This document shows positions 1-8,665 of a DNA stretch of 64,000 bases, piece after piece. The position numbers and the translations under genes are program-made. Positions within the stretch are counted from its first letter, which is position 1; each line of letters opens with the position of its first letter. The notes beneath the pieces were generated by a model, which had not been told where the DNA came from, did not search any database, and saw nothing but the letters and a program-made list of their open reading frames with translations. The DNA comes from Fenollaria timonensis (lineage in GTDB: Bacteria > Bacillota > Clostridia > Tissierellales > Peptoniphilaceae), in contig NZ_LN898230.1 in NCBI RefSeq assembly GCF_001457835.1, forward strand, positions 885,600 through 949,599. The letters are read 5' to 3'.

Positions 1-137
1 TTTTCTACATCAATCGCAAACCTACTCTTTGGCAGGTCTCTTAAATGTCCCTTCGAAGCGACTATCTTATAAGTCTTTGGCAAAAACTTCGATATGGTCT
101 TAGCCTTCGTTGGGGACTCAACTATAATTAAATCCAT
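1..137 (-). CDS. topA: DNA topoisomerase I, N-terminal part (cut by window edge)
   Basis: Only the first 45 codons are present; the rest lies beyond base 1. The N-terminus reads [15 protein letters not shown], the start of the TOPRIM domain of type IA topoisomerases, with the catalytic Glu at residue 7. The enzyme relaxes negative supercoils through a single-strand break. The ATG at 137 follows an AGAAGGTG ribosome binding site that overlaps the end of dprA, six bases upstream. dprA-topA is a standard Firmicutes pair, which supports the call. Domain content downstream cannot be judged. Confidence 0.93.
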   Translation of the reverse strand, partial: MDLIIVESPTKAKTISKFLPKTYKIVASKGHLRDLPKSRFAIDVE

Positions 138-143
138 CTTTCA

Positions 144-1226
144 TCACCTTCTGTTCGCATAGTATGTTCTTTGTCCTTGACTCGTTATTACTCCTTTTAG
201 CTCAAGTATTGTTAATAGAGCCGATAAGGAGGCGCTGTCAAGGCCCGCTTTTGCGAGTATTATCTCATAATTTACATCGCCATTTTTTATTATATCATAA
301 ACTTTTCTTTCGTCATCACTTAAATCTAAATTTTCTTCTGCCATAGCTATGGAATTGTCCACCAGACTACTAGTTTCGATCAGGTCATCGATATTTGTGT
401 ATATGCCTGCTCCATCCCTAATGAGCGTGTTGCAGCCCTCGCTATTGGCCGAGAAGATGTTGCCTGGAACGGCGTAGACGTCTCTTCCTTGCTCAAGCGC
501 AAGTCTTGCTGTAATTAGTGAGCCGCTCCTCTTTTGCGCCTCAACAACTATAACTAATTTTGATAAGGCACTTATTATTCTATTTCTCACAGGAAAATTA
601 TATCTTAGCGGCTGCTCCCCAAGAGGAAACTCTGATATAACTGCTCCGTGATCCGCTATCTCTGCGTAAAGTCTTTCGTTGCGCCTTGGGTATATCTGAT
701 CAATACCATTACCAATAACGGCTATGGTTCTATTATCATTTTCAAGAGCTGTTTGATGCGCGATTGAGTCAATGCCAAGCGCAAGACCTGATATAATGCA
801 GATCTTCTTCATAGATAAATCTCGAGCAATCTCCTTGCACGCGAGCTGGCCATAGCTTGTGGACTTTCTCGCACCAACTATGGCAACAGAGTTTTCATCA
901 TCATCAATAATCTTTCCCTTGTAGAACAATAAATATGGTGGATCATCTATAAAAAACAATCTGCTTGGAAAATCTTCATCAAGAAAAGTCATGAAATCTG
1001 CGTCTATATTGTCAAGCTTTTCCTTAATTTTATATACGATTGCCTCTTTATCATCATTTACAATCTTATTTATAATTGCATCAGGAAATAGATTTAGCTT
1101 TTTTAATGAAGCTCTATCCATATTCATGATATCATTTAGCTCGATATTTAAATCAAATAAGCTAAATACAGCAGCTCTTTCAGCGAAGATGCTGTTTAAA
1201 TACAAAAGTATATCTCTAGTATCCAT
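144..1226 (-). CDS. dprA: DNA processing protein DprA (Smf)
   Basis: 360 residues, the usual length. DprA binds incoming single-stranded DNA during natural transformation and loads RecA. The Rossmann-like core shows VGAR (117-120), SGLALGIDS (146-154), FPVRNRIIS (211-219) and VPGN (253-256). A C-terminal winged-helix segment follows from about residue 305. The ATG at 1226 is preceded by GGAGATAAG. It sits one base after comM and just before topA. With comM next to it, DNA uptake and recombination are at least potentially retained; no uptake machinery is visible in the window. Confidence 0.95.
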   Translation of the reverse strand: MDTRDILLYLNSIFAERAAVFSLFDLNIELNDIMNMDRASLKKLNLFPDAIINKIVNDDKEAIVYKIKEKLDNIDADFMTFLDEDFPSRLFFIDDPPYLLFYKGKIIDDDENSVAIVGARKSTSYGQLACKEIARDLSMKKICIISGLALGIDSIAHQTALENDNRTIAVIGNGIDQIYPRRNERLYAEIADHGAVISEFPLGEQPLRYNFPVRNRIISALSKLVIVVEAQKRSGSLITARLALEQGRDVYAVPGNIFSANSEGCNTLIRDGAGIYTNIDDLIETSSLVDNSIAMAEENLDLSDDERKVYDIIKNGDVNYEIILAKAGLDSASLSALLTILELKGVITSQGQRTYYANRR

Positions 1227-1227
1227 C

Positions 1228-2754
1228 TTATCTCCAGTATTTCTTATCTAGTGTTCTGTATTGAATTGCTTCAAGTACGTGCTTTTCTAAAACTAAGTCA
1301 CTGTCAGCTAAATCGGCGATAGTTCTCGCAAGTTTAAGTATCTTGTTATAGCTTCTTGCACTAAAATTAAATTTTTTGAAAGCAAATTCCATAATCTCTT
1401 GAGCCTTGTCATCAAGTTTGACATATTTCTTAATCATTTTGTTTGTAAGCTCTGAGTTTGAGATGATTCCTTCTTTTTTATATCTTTCAAGCTGTCTCTT
1501 TCTTGCCCTATTGACCCTTTCACGAATAGTTTCAGACGATTCGCACTCAGTCTTTGAGCTTAATTCATCGTACTTAACCGGCTTTACCTCGATATGTATG
1601 TCGATTCTATCTAATAATGGGCTTGAGATTTTACCTAAGTACCTGTCGATTTGACTTTGAGTGCAAGTGCATTGGTGAGTCTCGTCGCCAAAGTAGCCAC
1701 ATGGACATGGATTCATAGACGCTACAAACATAAACTTGGATGGATACTTTAAAGTTGCGTTAACACGTGAAACTGTTACTTCGCCATCTTCAATTGGCTG
1801 TCTTAATACTTCCAAAACTTTTCTAGGAAATTCTGGCAACTCGTCCAAGAACAAGACTCCGTGATGCGCAAGTGACACTTCGCCTGGCTTTGGTATTCTT
1901 CCTCCACCTATCAAGGCGACATCTGATGATGTATGATGAGGCGATCTGAATGGTCTTCTCTTTACTAGGCCTTCGTCCTTTAATAAGCCTGAAATACTAT
2001 ATATCTTTGTAATCTCTATCGCTTCTTCAAAAGTAAGATCAGGTAGTATTGTAGCAAGCCTTCTTGCGGCCATGGTCTTGCCTGAGCCTGGTGGGCCTAT
2101 GATGAGCATGTTATGTCCACCAGCGGCAGCTATCTCCATAGCTCTCTTAAGGCCTTCTTGACCCTTCATATCAGAGAAGTCCACGCTGTCATCAACTGTG
2201 TTTATAATCTCTTCTTCCTCATTTTTATATGGCTCTATCGCAATTTGTCCATTAAGATAATCAACTACTTCCCTTAAGTTTTTTACAGGAATTATCTCTA
2301 TATCTTCAACTATAGCACACTCTTTTTTGTTCGCATCAGGAACTATGCATTTCTTTACATTAAGGTCGCGCATCGATATAAGCATAGGTAGTGCGCCTTG
2401 AACAGAGTTAACTGTACCATCAAGAGCGAGTTCACCTATGATTACCATATCACCAGTATCTTGATTGTCAATATCACCATTGGCAAGCAAAATGCCCACG
2501 GCGATGGCAAGGTCCATCTGAGAGCCTTCCTTCTTTTCATTGGCTGGCGCTAAATTGATGGTTATCCTCTTGATTGGAAACTCTATATCCGAGTTCTTTA
2601 CAGCTGTTCTAACTCTTTCCTTAGACTCTTTTATCGCAGTATCAGCAAGTCCAACGATATTAAATTGTGGTAAGCCACTTGATAAGTCGCTCTCAACGTT
2701 AATTATCCTTGCGTTCAAACCTTGTAAAACACAAGTATTTACTTTAGAATACAT
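1228..2754 (-). CDS. comM: ComM/YifB-family AAA+ Mg-chelatase-like ATPase
   Basis: 508 residues from the ATG at 2754, which follows AGGAG with 7-base spacing; an in-frame TTG 18 bases upstream lies on that ribosome binding site and is rejected. An N-terminal Lon-protease-like fold (SGLPQFNIVGLADTAIKESKE region) precedes the AAA+ core with Walker A GPPGSGKT (about 220-227), the LDELPEF Walker B region, and a C-terminal domain with a CPCGYFGD cysteine pair. ComM is a hexameric helicase that promotes branch migration during transformation. Starts 2 bases after the yraN-type gene, so the two are probably translationally coupled. Confidence 0.94.
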   Translation of the reverse strand: MYSKVNTCVLQGLNARIINVESDLSSGLPQFNIVGLADTAIKESKERVRTAVKNSDIEFPIKRITINLAPANEKKEGSQMDLAIAVGILLANGDIDNQDTGDMVIIGELALDGTVNSVQGALPMLISMRDLNVKKCIVPDANKKECAIVEDIEIIPVKNLREVVDYLNGQIAIEPYKNEEEEIINTVDDSVDFSDMKGQEGLKRAMEIAAAGGHNMLIIGPPGSGKTMAARRLATILPDLTFEEAIEITKIYSISGLLKDEGLVKRRPFRSPHHTSSDVALIGGGRIPKPGEVSLAHHGVLFLDELPEFPRKVLEVLRQPIEDGEVTVSRVNATLKYPSKFMFVASMNPCPCGYFGDETHQCTCTQSQIDRYLGKISSPLLDRIDIHIEVKPVKYDELSSKTECESSETIRERVNRARKRQLERYKKEGIISNSELTNKMIKKYVKLDDKAQEIMEFAFKKFNFSARSYNKILKLARTIADLADSDLVLEKHVLEAIQYRTLDKKYWR

Positions 2755-2756
2755 CT

Positions 2757-3140
2757 TTAATCTCCTATCCAAAATGCGTTTTTAATATGCTTAATCTTAT
2801 TCGTAGAAAAATTCACTTCAATCACATCAAATCTTGGCTGATAGTTTAAGTTTTGATGCTCGTACAGATAGTACTCAGCCGTTTTGATTATCTTCTTTTG
2901 CTTAGATTTGGTAACAGCCTCCATGGGCCTACCGTAGTCCATCTTGTTTCTGGCTTTGACTTCAACAAAAATTAAGTACTCATCGTCTCTAGCTATGATG
3001 TCAATCTCGCCATCTCTTACCTGATAGTTTTGGTCAAGTATGAAGTAGCCTTCGTTTTGAAGGTATTCCTTAGCTTCTTCTTCGCCAAATCTTCCCTTTT
3101 TTCTATTGTCTTTTCTATTAAAATTATTTTGCATCGTCAT
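2757..3140 (-). CDS. YraN/UPF0102 family endonuclease-like protein
   Basis: 127 residues. It has the UPF0102 pattern: GRFGEEEAKEYL near residue 17, then DGEIDIIARD and FVEVKAR, the restriction-endonuclease-like metal-binding core (D...ExK). Cellular function is not well established; the fold is that of Holliday-junction resolvase-like nucleases. It overlaps rnhB by 17 bases. The start could be the ATG at 3140 or at 3134; neither has a clean ribosome binding site, so it may be coupled to rnhB termination. Position between rnhB and comM is typical. Confidence 0.9.
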   Translation of the reverse strand: MTMQNNFNRKDNRKKGRFGEEEAKEYLQNEGYFILDQNYQVRDGEIDIIARDDEYLIFVEVKARNKMDYGRPMEAVTKSKQKKIIKTAEYYLYEHQNLNYQPRFDVIEVNFSTNKIKHIKNAFWIGD

Positions 3141-3750
3141 TACCCAAAAGCTTTCTCAAAAAAGTTTTTCTATGTAGCGGCGTAGGTCCATACTTTAATA
3201 TAGCCTCTCTATGCTTTTTAGTACCGTAACCTTTGTTGTTCTCAAGGTCATAGTATGGATACTTCCCTGCTAAATAAGTAATATCAGCGTCTCTAAGTAC
3301 CTTTGCAACTATACTTGCCGCAGCTATAGTAAATACAGTAGCATCGCCATGAACAATGGCTCTTTGCTCTACATCTACATCAATCTTTTCCGCGTCAATC
3401 AAGATTATATCAGGTCTTAGCTTATTGTTCATATCGTCATGAAAGTCTTCTACTGCCCTTTGCATAGCTAGATGAGTTGCTTCTTTAATGTTTATTTCGT
3501 CGATCTCCTCAGGACTCGCCTTGCCAATTCCTATGCCGATAGCGTTTTTAACTAGCTCTTTAAAAATCTTTTCTCTCTTCTTTTGGCTTAGCTTTTTCGA
3601 ATCGTTTACCTCTTCCATAAAGAAGTCCTTTTCAAAAGCTATAGCACAGGCAAGTACATCTCCGAAAAAGGGTCCTCTACCTACCTCGTCTATGCCGACT
3701 ATAATCTTGTGGCCTTCATCAAAAAGTTTATCTTCATAATCTTTATTCAT
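3124..3750 (-). CDS. rnhB: Ribonuclease HII
   Basis: 208 residues. RNase HII cleaves 5' of ribonucleotides embedded in DNA and degrades RNA-DNA hybrids. GIDEVGRGPFFGD near residues 19-31 carries the first catalytic Asp and Glu. IILIDAEKID and the DADITYLA region supply the remaining acidic residues, and KGYGTKKH near residue 175 is the family's C-terminal substrate-binding motif. The ATG at 3750 follows GAGGAGC inside the end of rbgA (8-base overlap). Confidence 0.95.
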   Translation of the reverse strand: MNKDYEDKLFDEGHKIIVGIDEVGRGPFFGDVLACAIAFEKDFFMEEVNDSKKLSQKKREKIFKELVKNAIGIGIGKASPEEIDEINIKEATHLAMQRAVEDFHDDMNNKLRPDIILIDAEKIDVDVEQRAIVHGDATVFTIAAASIVAKVLRDADITYLAGKYPYYDLENNKGYGTKKHREAILKYGPTPLHRKTFLRKLLGNDDAK

Positions 3751-4582
3751 CTAGCGGCTCCTCAAGTGAAATTCTGCCTAAAAGTCCATTCCTAAACTCG
3801 TCTACAAGTATATTTATAGCCTTATATACATCAAGCTCATTTCCTTTAAGTATAAAACCTCTGTTCTTTGCTATCTCTTCAAGAATTTCAAGCTCTGTAG
3901 CATCTTCATTAACCTTGTATCTCGCATTAAGCGCACCGCTATAATTAGTCTTAAGGAATTTAATTAGAGCGATGGCGATGTCGTCTTTGTTAAGTATATC
4001 ATCTTTGATTGAGCCGATGAAGGCAAGGTTCATACCTATCTCTTGACTCTCAAACTTTGGCCACAAAACGCCTGGTGTATCAAGAAGCATAAAGTCATTA
4101 TCGACCTTAATCCATTGGTTCTTCTTAGTTACACCTGGTTTGTTGCCTGTCTTAAGGCTCTTTTTATTGTTCATTAAGTTAATAAAAGTAGACTTGCCAA
4201 CATTTGGTATGCCGACAACCATGGCCTTGATAGGTCCGAAGTGCTCTCTTTGTTTGTGCTCTTTGTGATACTTGTCGACCTCTTTGCGCGATAAGTCAAT
4301 AATCTTTTTCACGTTCGATTTGTCTTTCGCGTTGAACTCAATGCACTTTGCATCCTTGTAATGAGCTATCCATTTCTTGTTGACTATCTCATCTGCTAAG
4401 TCCGCTTTATTTAATAATATGATCTTGGCTTTATTAGCCGTTATTTCTTTGATTATGGGGTTCGTGCTCGACATAGGTGCTCTCGCATCTATTAGCTCGA
4501 TAACTATATCGACTAACTTTGACATTTCAATTAAAGACTCTCTCGTCTTCTTCATATGTCCAGGGTACCAATTTATATTCAT
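3743..4582 (-). CDS. rbgA: Ribosome biogenesis GTPase RbgA (YlqF)
   Basis: 279 residues from the ATG at 4582. I prefer this over the upstream ATG at 4591 because AGGAAGGTG is then 6 bases from the start instead of touching it, and the family begins with (M)NINWYPGHMKK. It is a circularly permuted GTPase: G4 NKAD (about 60) precedes G1 GIPNVGKS (about 127) and DTPG. RbgA acts in late 50S subunit assembly. First gene of the rbgA-rnhB-yraN-comM-dprA-topA operon, with its own promoter upstream. Confidence 0.95.
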   Translation of the reverse strand: MNINWYPGHMKKTRESLIEMSKLVDIVIELIDARAPMSSTNPIIKEITANKAKIILLNKADLADEIVNKKWIAHYKDAKCIEFNAKDKSNVKKIIDLSRKEVDKYHKEHKQREHFGPIKAMVVGIPNVGKSTFINLMNNKKSLKTGNKPGVTKKNQWIKVDNDFMLLDTPGVLWPKFESQEIGMNLAFIGSIKDDILNKDDIAIALIKFLKTNYSGALNARYKVNEDATELEILEEIAKNRGFILKGNELDVYKAINILVDEFRNGLLGRISLEEPLDE

Positions 4583-4608
4583 AGCATACACCTTCCTAAC
4601 TATCTTCT

Positions 4609-4637
4609 ATATTATCACAAAAGACAGTCAATGTAAA
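4609..4637 (-). promoter_or_regulatory. Probable sigma-A promoter for the rbgA operon
   Basis: On the minus strand TTTACA (4637-4632), a 17-base spacer and TAATAT (4614-4609) lie just downstream of the rplS terminator and about 27 bases before the rbgA start. The -35 matches consensus at 5 of 6 and the -10 at 4 of 6. Position fits a promoter restarting transcription after the terminator. Confidence 0.5.
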
Positions 4638-4651
4638 TAAATATCGCAAAG

Positions 4652-4682
4652 AAAAAAGACACTCTCTCAATAGAATGTCTTT
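4652..4682 (-). terminator. Rho-independent terminator after rplS
   Basis: Minus-strand hairpin with 11-base arms (4682-4672 and 4665-4655, one G-U pair), a 6-base loop and a T run (4657-4652). It begins 7 bases after the rplS stop and closes the ylxM-to-rplS operon. Confidence 0.9.
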
Positions 4683-4689
4683 ACATCAA

Positions 4690-5037
4690 TTAAAACGATT
4701 GTTTTTCTCTAACTTTAGCAGCTTTACCTACTCTGTCTCTTAAGTAGTAAAGTTTAGCTCTTCTAACTCTACCTTTTCTAACAAGAACGATCTTGTCGAT
4801 TCTTGGAGAGTGAAGTAAGAATGTTCTTTCAACACCAATACCATATGACAATCTTCTTACTGTAAATGTTTCTTTAGCTCCGCCGTTTTGTCTCTTAATT
4901 ACAGTACCTTCGTACACTTGGATTCTTTCACGTGTACCTTCTACAACTTTATAGTGAACTTGAACAGTGTCACCTACATGAAATTGAGGAATGTTGTCTT
5001 TTAATTGTTGTGCTTCAAGCATCTTAATATAGTCCAT
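4690..5037 (-). CDS. rplS: 50S ribosomal protein L19
   Basis: 115 residues, the usual length. L19 sits at the 30S-50S interface. The family signature [13 protein letters not shown], then [10 protein letters not shown] and the basic [14 protein letters not shown]-terminus are all clear. The ATG at 5037 follows AAGGAGGAC, and the stop of trmD overlaps this ribosome binding site region. Last gene of the operon; an intrinsic terminator follows. Confidence 0.98.
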   Translation of the reverse strand: MDYIKMLEAQQLKDNIPQFHVGDTVQVHYKVVEGTRERIQVYEGTVIKRQNGGAKETFTVRRLSYGIGVERTFLLHSPRIDKIVLVRKGRVRRAKLYYLRDRVGKAAKVREKQSF

Positions 5038-5038
5038 C

Positions 5039-5770
5039 TTAGTCCTCCTTCTTTAGTTTATTTAATATTTCTCTCAAATTTTTCATTTCCTTTTTATCTA
5101 GCTTAGCAAAATCAAGTAAGTCTATCCTGTTTTTAACAGTTGCCTTGAATGACTCAATGAGTCTAAAGTCATCGACATCTTGATGGTTTCCACTAAGCAA
5201 AACTTCTGGAACCTTATCCCCATCCAGATCATATGGTCTGGTGTACTGAGGATACTCTAAAAAATTTGACATGTGAGTTTCGTCTGAATACGAATCTTCT
5301 TTTATTACTGAATCAACTAACCTCGATACGGTATCTATGATTACCATAGCGGGTAGTTCTCCACCGGTCAATACATAATCCCCGATAGATAGCTCTTCAT
5401 CGACATAGTTTTGGATGATTCTCTCATCTAAGCCTTCATAATGCCCACAAAGAATTGTTATCTCGTCAAGTTTTGCATACTCTTTAGCCAAGTCTTGATT
5501 GAATAATTTGCCCTTCGGTGAAAGATAGATAAGCTTTTTTGGCTTAATATCTTCTAGGCAGTCCTTAAGAACATCCGCTCTTAAAAGCATGCCGCTTCCG
5601 CCACCATAGGGGTAGTCATCAACTTTATTGTGCTTGTCCTTAGAGTAGTCTCTAAAATTAATAAGATTGATCTCTATAAGCTCATTATCTATAGCCCTTT
5701 TGATTATACTAAAATCAGTAAGAGCCGTAAACATCTCTGGGAACAGCGTTAAGACGTTAAATTTTATCAT
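5039..5770 (-). CDS. trmD: tRNA (guanine-N1-)-methyltransferase TrmD
   Basis: 243 residues. TrmD methylates G37 next to the anticodon using SAM, preventing frameshifts. The trefoil-knot SPOUT motifs are visible: [11 protein letters not shown] (near 54-64), [11 protein letters not shown] (about 108-118) and [14 protein letters not shown] (about 128-141). Its start overlaps the rimM stop by 4 bases, consistent with coupled translation. rimM-trmD-rplS is the standard order. Confidence 0.97.
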   Translation of the reverse strand: MIKFNVLTLFPEMFTALTDFSIIKRAIDNELIEINLINFRDYSKDKHNKVDDYPYGGGSGMLLRADVLKDCLEDIKPKKLIYLSPKGKLFNQDLAKEYAKLDEITILCGHYEGLDERIIQNYVDEELSIGDYVLTGGELPAMVIIDTVSRLVDSVIKEDSYSDETHMSNFLEYPQYTRPYDLDGDKVPEVLLSGNHQDVDDFRLIESFKATVKNRIDLLDFAKLDKKEMKNLREILNKLKKED

Positions 5771-6255
5771 AAGATACCTTCTATGAGTTTGACTTTTATC
5801 TTTCTATGCTTCAAGTCAAGTTCTTTGATAAAGGCTTTAACAAAAGGAATAAGTGCTTCCTTGCCGTCATGATCCACAACAAGCACGTGATTTGCGCTCG
5901 TCTCCATGACATCTTTAACAGTGCCAATAAATTCGTCAGCTTCACTAAAAACTTCCATGGCTATAAGCTCATGTATATAGTACTCACCCTCTTCTAGTGA
6001 AGGCATCTGAGCCTTATCAATAAAAACATCCTTATCAATAAGCCTTTTGACATCATCTATATAATCAAAGCCTTTTAACTTAAGTACAATAAATTTTGAA
6101 GCTATCTTTTGACTTATAATCTCAAGCTCTTCACCATCGATATAGATTTCATTATACTCTTTGAAACCATTTAAATCATCTGTGTACGGAAAGATTTTTA
6201 CCTCTCCATTTAAGCCATGCGCTGAGACAATCTTTGCTATCTTTATAAGGTCCAA
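5767..6255 (-). CDS. rimM: 16S rRNA-processing protein RimM
   Basis: 162 residues with the N-terminal RimM beta-barrel (IAKIVSAHGLNGEVKIFPYTD) and the C-terminal PRC-barrel (YYIHELIAMEVF and ALIPFVKAFIKELDLKHRKI). RimM helps assemble the 30S head around S19. Translation starts at a TTG (6255) behind AAAGGAAT, which overlaps the end of khpA. Confidence 0.93.
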   Translation of the reverse strand: MDLIKIAKIVSAHGLNGEVKIFPYTDDLNGFKEYNEIYIDGEELEIISQKIASKFIVLKLKGFDYIDDVKRLIDKDVFIDKAQMPSLEEGEYYIHELIAMEVFSEADEFIGTVKDVMETSANHVLVVDHDGKEALIPFVKAFIKELDLKHRKIKVKLIEGIL

Positions 6256-6258
6256 GAT

Positions 6259-6486
6259 TTATTCCTTTATTTCTAAATTAATTCTTCTTGAATCTTTAAG
6301 AGTAGCTCCGGCTATAAGTCTGATTGCTTTAACAACCTTACCGCCTTTACCGATAACTCTGCCTATATCGTCTGGATTTACGTATAGATCAATGTTGATC
6401 TCGTTTACTGATTCATTAACTGTAACTTTAACATCATCTTTGTTATCAACAATAGATTTTGCTAAAAATTCAACTAATTCTTTCAT
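6259..6486 (-). CDS. khpA: KH-domain RNA-binding protein KhpA (YlqC)
   Basis: 75 residues from the ATG at 6486. A GTG 12 bases upstream is in frame but has no spaced ribosome binding site, whereas GGGGG lies 5 bases before the ATG. A single KH domain is present, with the GxxG loop as VIGKGGKVVKAIR. KhpA pairs with KhpB (Jag) as a global RNA-binding protein affecting cell size and sRNA function. Its position between rpsP and rimM is conserved in Firmicutes. Confidence 0.92.
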   Translation of the reverse strand: MKELVEFLAKSIVDNKDDVKVTVNESVNEINIDLYVNPDDIGRVIGKGGKVVKAIRLIAGATLKDSRRINLEIKE

Positions 6487-6501
6487 ATTAACCCCCACAT
6501 C

Positions 6502-6801
6502 CTAAGCTTCTACAGCTTCTGTTTCTTCTGTTGCTTCAGCTTTCTTAGCAGTCTTTGCTGTTATATCATATCCTTGAGATTTGAATAATCTTTGAACTGT
6601 TTCACTTGCCTTAGCTCCGTTTGCTATCCATTGTTCAGCCTTTTCTTGATCGAATTTTATTGTCTTTGGCTCAGTTAATGGGTCATAATAACCAAGTTGT
6701 TCAATAAACTTGCCATCTCTAGCTCTTCTTGAATCAGCTACAACAATTCTGTAAAATGGATTCTTTTTTGATCCCATTCTTTTTAAACGAATTTTTACCA
6801 C
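6502..6801 (-). CDS. rpsP: 30S ribosomal protein S16
   Basis: 99 residues. The N-terminus [28 protein letters not shown] run is diagnostic of S16, followed by the GYYDPLTEP motif. The Ala/Glu/Thr-rich tail from about residue 80 is a lineage-specific extension. A GTG start at 6801 follows GGAGGTGAGATT. The protein is a primary 16S rRNA binder. Confidence 0.97.
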   Translation of the reverse strand: MVKIRLKRMGSKKNPFYRIVVADSRRARDGKFIEQLGYYDPLTEPKTIKFDQEKAEQWIANGAKASETVQRLFKSQGYDITAKTAKKAEATEETEAVEA

Positions 6802-6820
6802 AATCTCACCTCCTTAAAAT

Positions 6821-8161
6821 TTATATATTAAATGGAAAATTGAAATTTCCTTTTCTTTTCATAGACTTCTCCATCTTGCCGAAGCGCTTCATCATCTTCT
6901 TAGTATCTTCGAATTGCTTTAAAAGCTTGTTAACATCATTTGTTGTTGTTCCGCTTCCTTCTGCAATCCTCTTCTTTCTTGAAGCATTGATTATGTTTGG
7001 ACTTACTCTCTCTTTCATAGTCATACTTCTGATGATGGCTTCGACTCTGCCTATATCTTTGTCACTTATATTTATGCCCTTTAAGGCTTTTGAATTCATT
7101 CCTGGTATCATCTGCATTAGATTTTCTATAGGTCCTAAGTTTCTCATCTGAGCGATTTGATCTAAGAAATCATCAAGGGTAAATGTTTCTTCCCTTAATT
7201 TTTTCTCAAGCTCCATTGCCTTCTTTTGGTCAATATTGCTTTGCGCCTTCTCAATAAGAGTAAGCACGTCGCCCATACCAAGTATCTTAGAAACTATTCT
7301 GTCTGGATGAAACTCTTCAAGCTCATCCATCTTTTCGCCCATACCAACGTATTTAATCGGTTTGTCAGTTACGGCTCTAATTGAAAGTGCCGCACCGCCT
7401 CTAGCATCACCGTCTAGCTTTGTTAATATTACTCCTGTTATGCCAAGCGCATCATCAAAGGCTTTTGCCACGTTTACTGCGTCTTGTCCAGTCATTGAGT
7501 CAAGTACAAGAAGTATTTCTGATGGCTCTAGATTTTCTTTTAAGCCTTTTAGCTCATCCATCAGTACTTCGTCTATGTGTAAACGACCCGCTGTATCGAC
7601 AATAACTACGTCGTTACCATTCTTCTTAGCGTGCTCTATAGCGCTCTTAGCTATGTCAATAGGCTTTATCTTATCGCCCATAGAAAATACTGGCACGTCA
7701 ATTGACTTTCCAACAACTTCTAGCTGTTTAATGGCTGCTGGTCTATAGACGTCGCAAGCAACTAATAGTGGTCTTCTGCCTTTCTTTCTGAGGTTTATAG
7801 CAAGTTTACCTGTAGTAGTTGTCTTACCTGCACCTTGAAGACCGCACATCAAGATGATGCTTGGGTTCTTGCTAAGGTTTAGTCCCTCTTTAGTCTTGCC
7901 CATAAGATTAATTAATTCTTCATTAACAATCTTAATAACTTGTTGACCAGGAGTTAAACTCTCCATAACTTCAGTGCCTATGGCTCTTTCTTTTAATGTA
8001 TTTATAAAATTCTTAACTACCTTATAATTAACATCCGCTTCAAGAAGAGCTAGCTTTACTTCTCTAAGTGCCGCATCGACATCCTTTTCACTAAGTCTGC
8101 CCTTGCCTCTTAAGCCGTCTAATGTTTTTTGTAGTTTTTCTGATAAGCTCTCAAATATCAT
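6821..8161 (-). CDS. ffh: Signal recognition particle protein Ffh (SRP54)
   Basis: 446 residues. Order: N-terminal four-helix bundle, G domain with GLQGAGKTTT (about 107-116), DTAGR and TKLDGDARGG, then the methionine-rich M domain (MIPGMN, MTMKER, MMKRFGKMEKSMKRKG) that binds 4.5S RNA and signal peptides. The protein pairs with FtsY, encoded just upstream in its own unit. The ATG at 8161 follows AAAGGAGC. Confidence 0.98.
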   Translation of the reverse strand: MIFESLSEKLQKTLDGLRGKGRLSEKDVDAALREVKLALLEADVNYKVVKNFINTLKERAIGTEVMESLTPGQQVIKIVNEELINLMGKTKEGLNLSKNPSIILMCGLQGAGKTTTTGKLAINLRKKGRRPLLVACDVYRPAAIKQLEVVGKSIDVPVFSMGDKIKPIDIAKSAIEHAKKNGNDVVIVDTAGRLHIDEVLMDELKGLKENLEPSEILLVLDSMTGQDAVNVAKAFDDALGITGVILTKLDGDARGGAALSIRAVTDKPIKYVGMGEKMDELEEFHPDRIVSKILGMGDVLTLIEKAQSNIDQKKAMELEKKLREETFTLDDFLDQIAQMRNLGPIENLMQMIPGMNSKALKGINISDKDIGRVEAIIRSMTMKERVSPNIINASRKKRIAEGSGTTTNDVNKLLKQFEDTKKMMKRFGKMEKSMKRKGNFNFPFNI

Positions 8162-8172
8162 TATTGCTCCTT

Positions 8173-8526
8173 TTAGATCTCGTTTATAATCTCTTCAGCT
8201 TCTTTAATCTTTTCTCTTATATCTTCTATATCCTTACTGCCACTAGCCTGATCAAGTAAGTCAAGCGCTTTAGTCTTGGCCTCTTTCTTCTTATCAAACT
8301 TCTCTATAAGCTTAAGTGCTGCCTCATAAGACTTTAACTTGTCTATAGCTCTTTTAATGTTAAGGCTCACCGCTTGTCTTGATATTGAAAGAAGCTCAGC
8401 TGTCTCAGTAAGTGAATAGTCTTCGTTGTAATAGTAATCAACCGACTTTGACTCACTCTCTGTTAATAGGCTTCCATAGAAGTCCAAGAGTCTTCCGATA
8501 TATATATAATCATCTAGTACTTTCAT
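8173..8526 (-). CDS. ylxM: YlxM/p13-like helix-turn-helix protein
   Basis: 117 residues. This small DNA-binding-like protein modulates SRP in Gram-positives. The sigma-70 region 4-like helix-turn-helix is visible at YYNEDYSLTETAELLSISRQAVSLNIKRAIDKL (residues about 32-65), and the C-terminal half is a charged helix. First gene of the ylxM-ffh-rpsP-khpA-rimM-trmD-rplS operon, with a near-consensus promoter about 80 bases upstream. Confidence 0.92.
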   Translation of the reverse strand: MKVLDDYIYIGRLLDFYGSLLTESESKSVDYYYNEDYSLTETAELLSISRQAVSLNIKRAIDKLKSYEAALKLIEKFDKKKEAKTKALDLLDQASGSKDIEDIREKIKEAEEIINEI

Positions 8527-8574
8527 TTTATCTTTTTCCTTATAAAACTCGCGTCGTTCTTAGTGTTATCACAT

Positions 8575-8605
8575 AAAAAACTGTCAAGCTATTTACTTGA
8601 CAGTT
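8575..8605 (-). terminator. Terminator after ftsY, overlapping the ylxM transcription start
   Basis: Minus-strand hairpin with perfect 10-base arms (8605-8596 and 8588-8579), a 7-base loop and TTTTTT (8580-8575). It ends transcription coming from ftsY. The predicted start of the ylxM promoter (about 8602) falls inside the first arm, so new transcripts would lack part of the hairpin. Confidence 0.88.
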
Positions 8606-8608
8606 AAT

Positions 8609-8637
8609 ATAATACTATATAGATTGACTTTTGTCAA
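8609..8637 (-). promoter_or_regulatory. Strong sigma-A promoter for the ylxM-ffh-ribosome operon
   Basis: Minus strand TTGACA (8637-8632), a 17-base spacer and TATTAT (8614-8609). The -35 is perfect and the -10 differs at one position. It lies between the ftsY stop and the ylxM start. Confidence 0.85.
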
Positions 8638-8665
8638 TACTTTTTTTAAAATTATTTAAATATTT

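Noticed and set aside
6729..7151. 140-codon plus-strand frame over rpsP and ffh
   Set aside because: Antisense shadow of conserved genes, no start signal.
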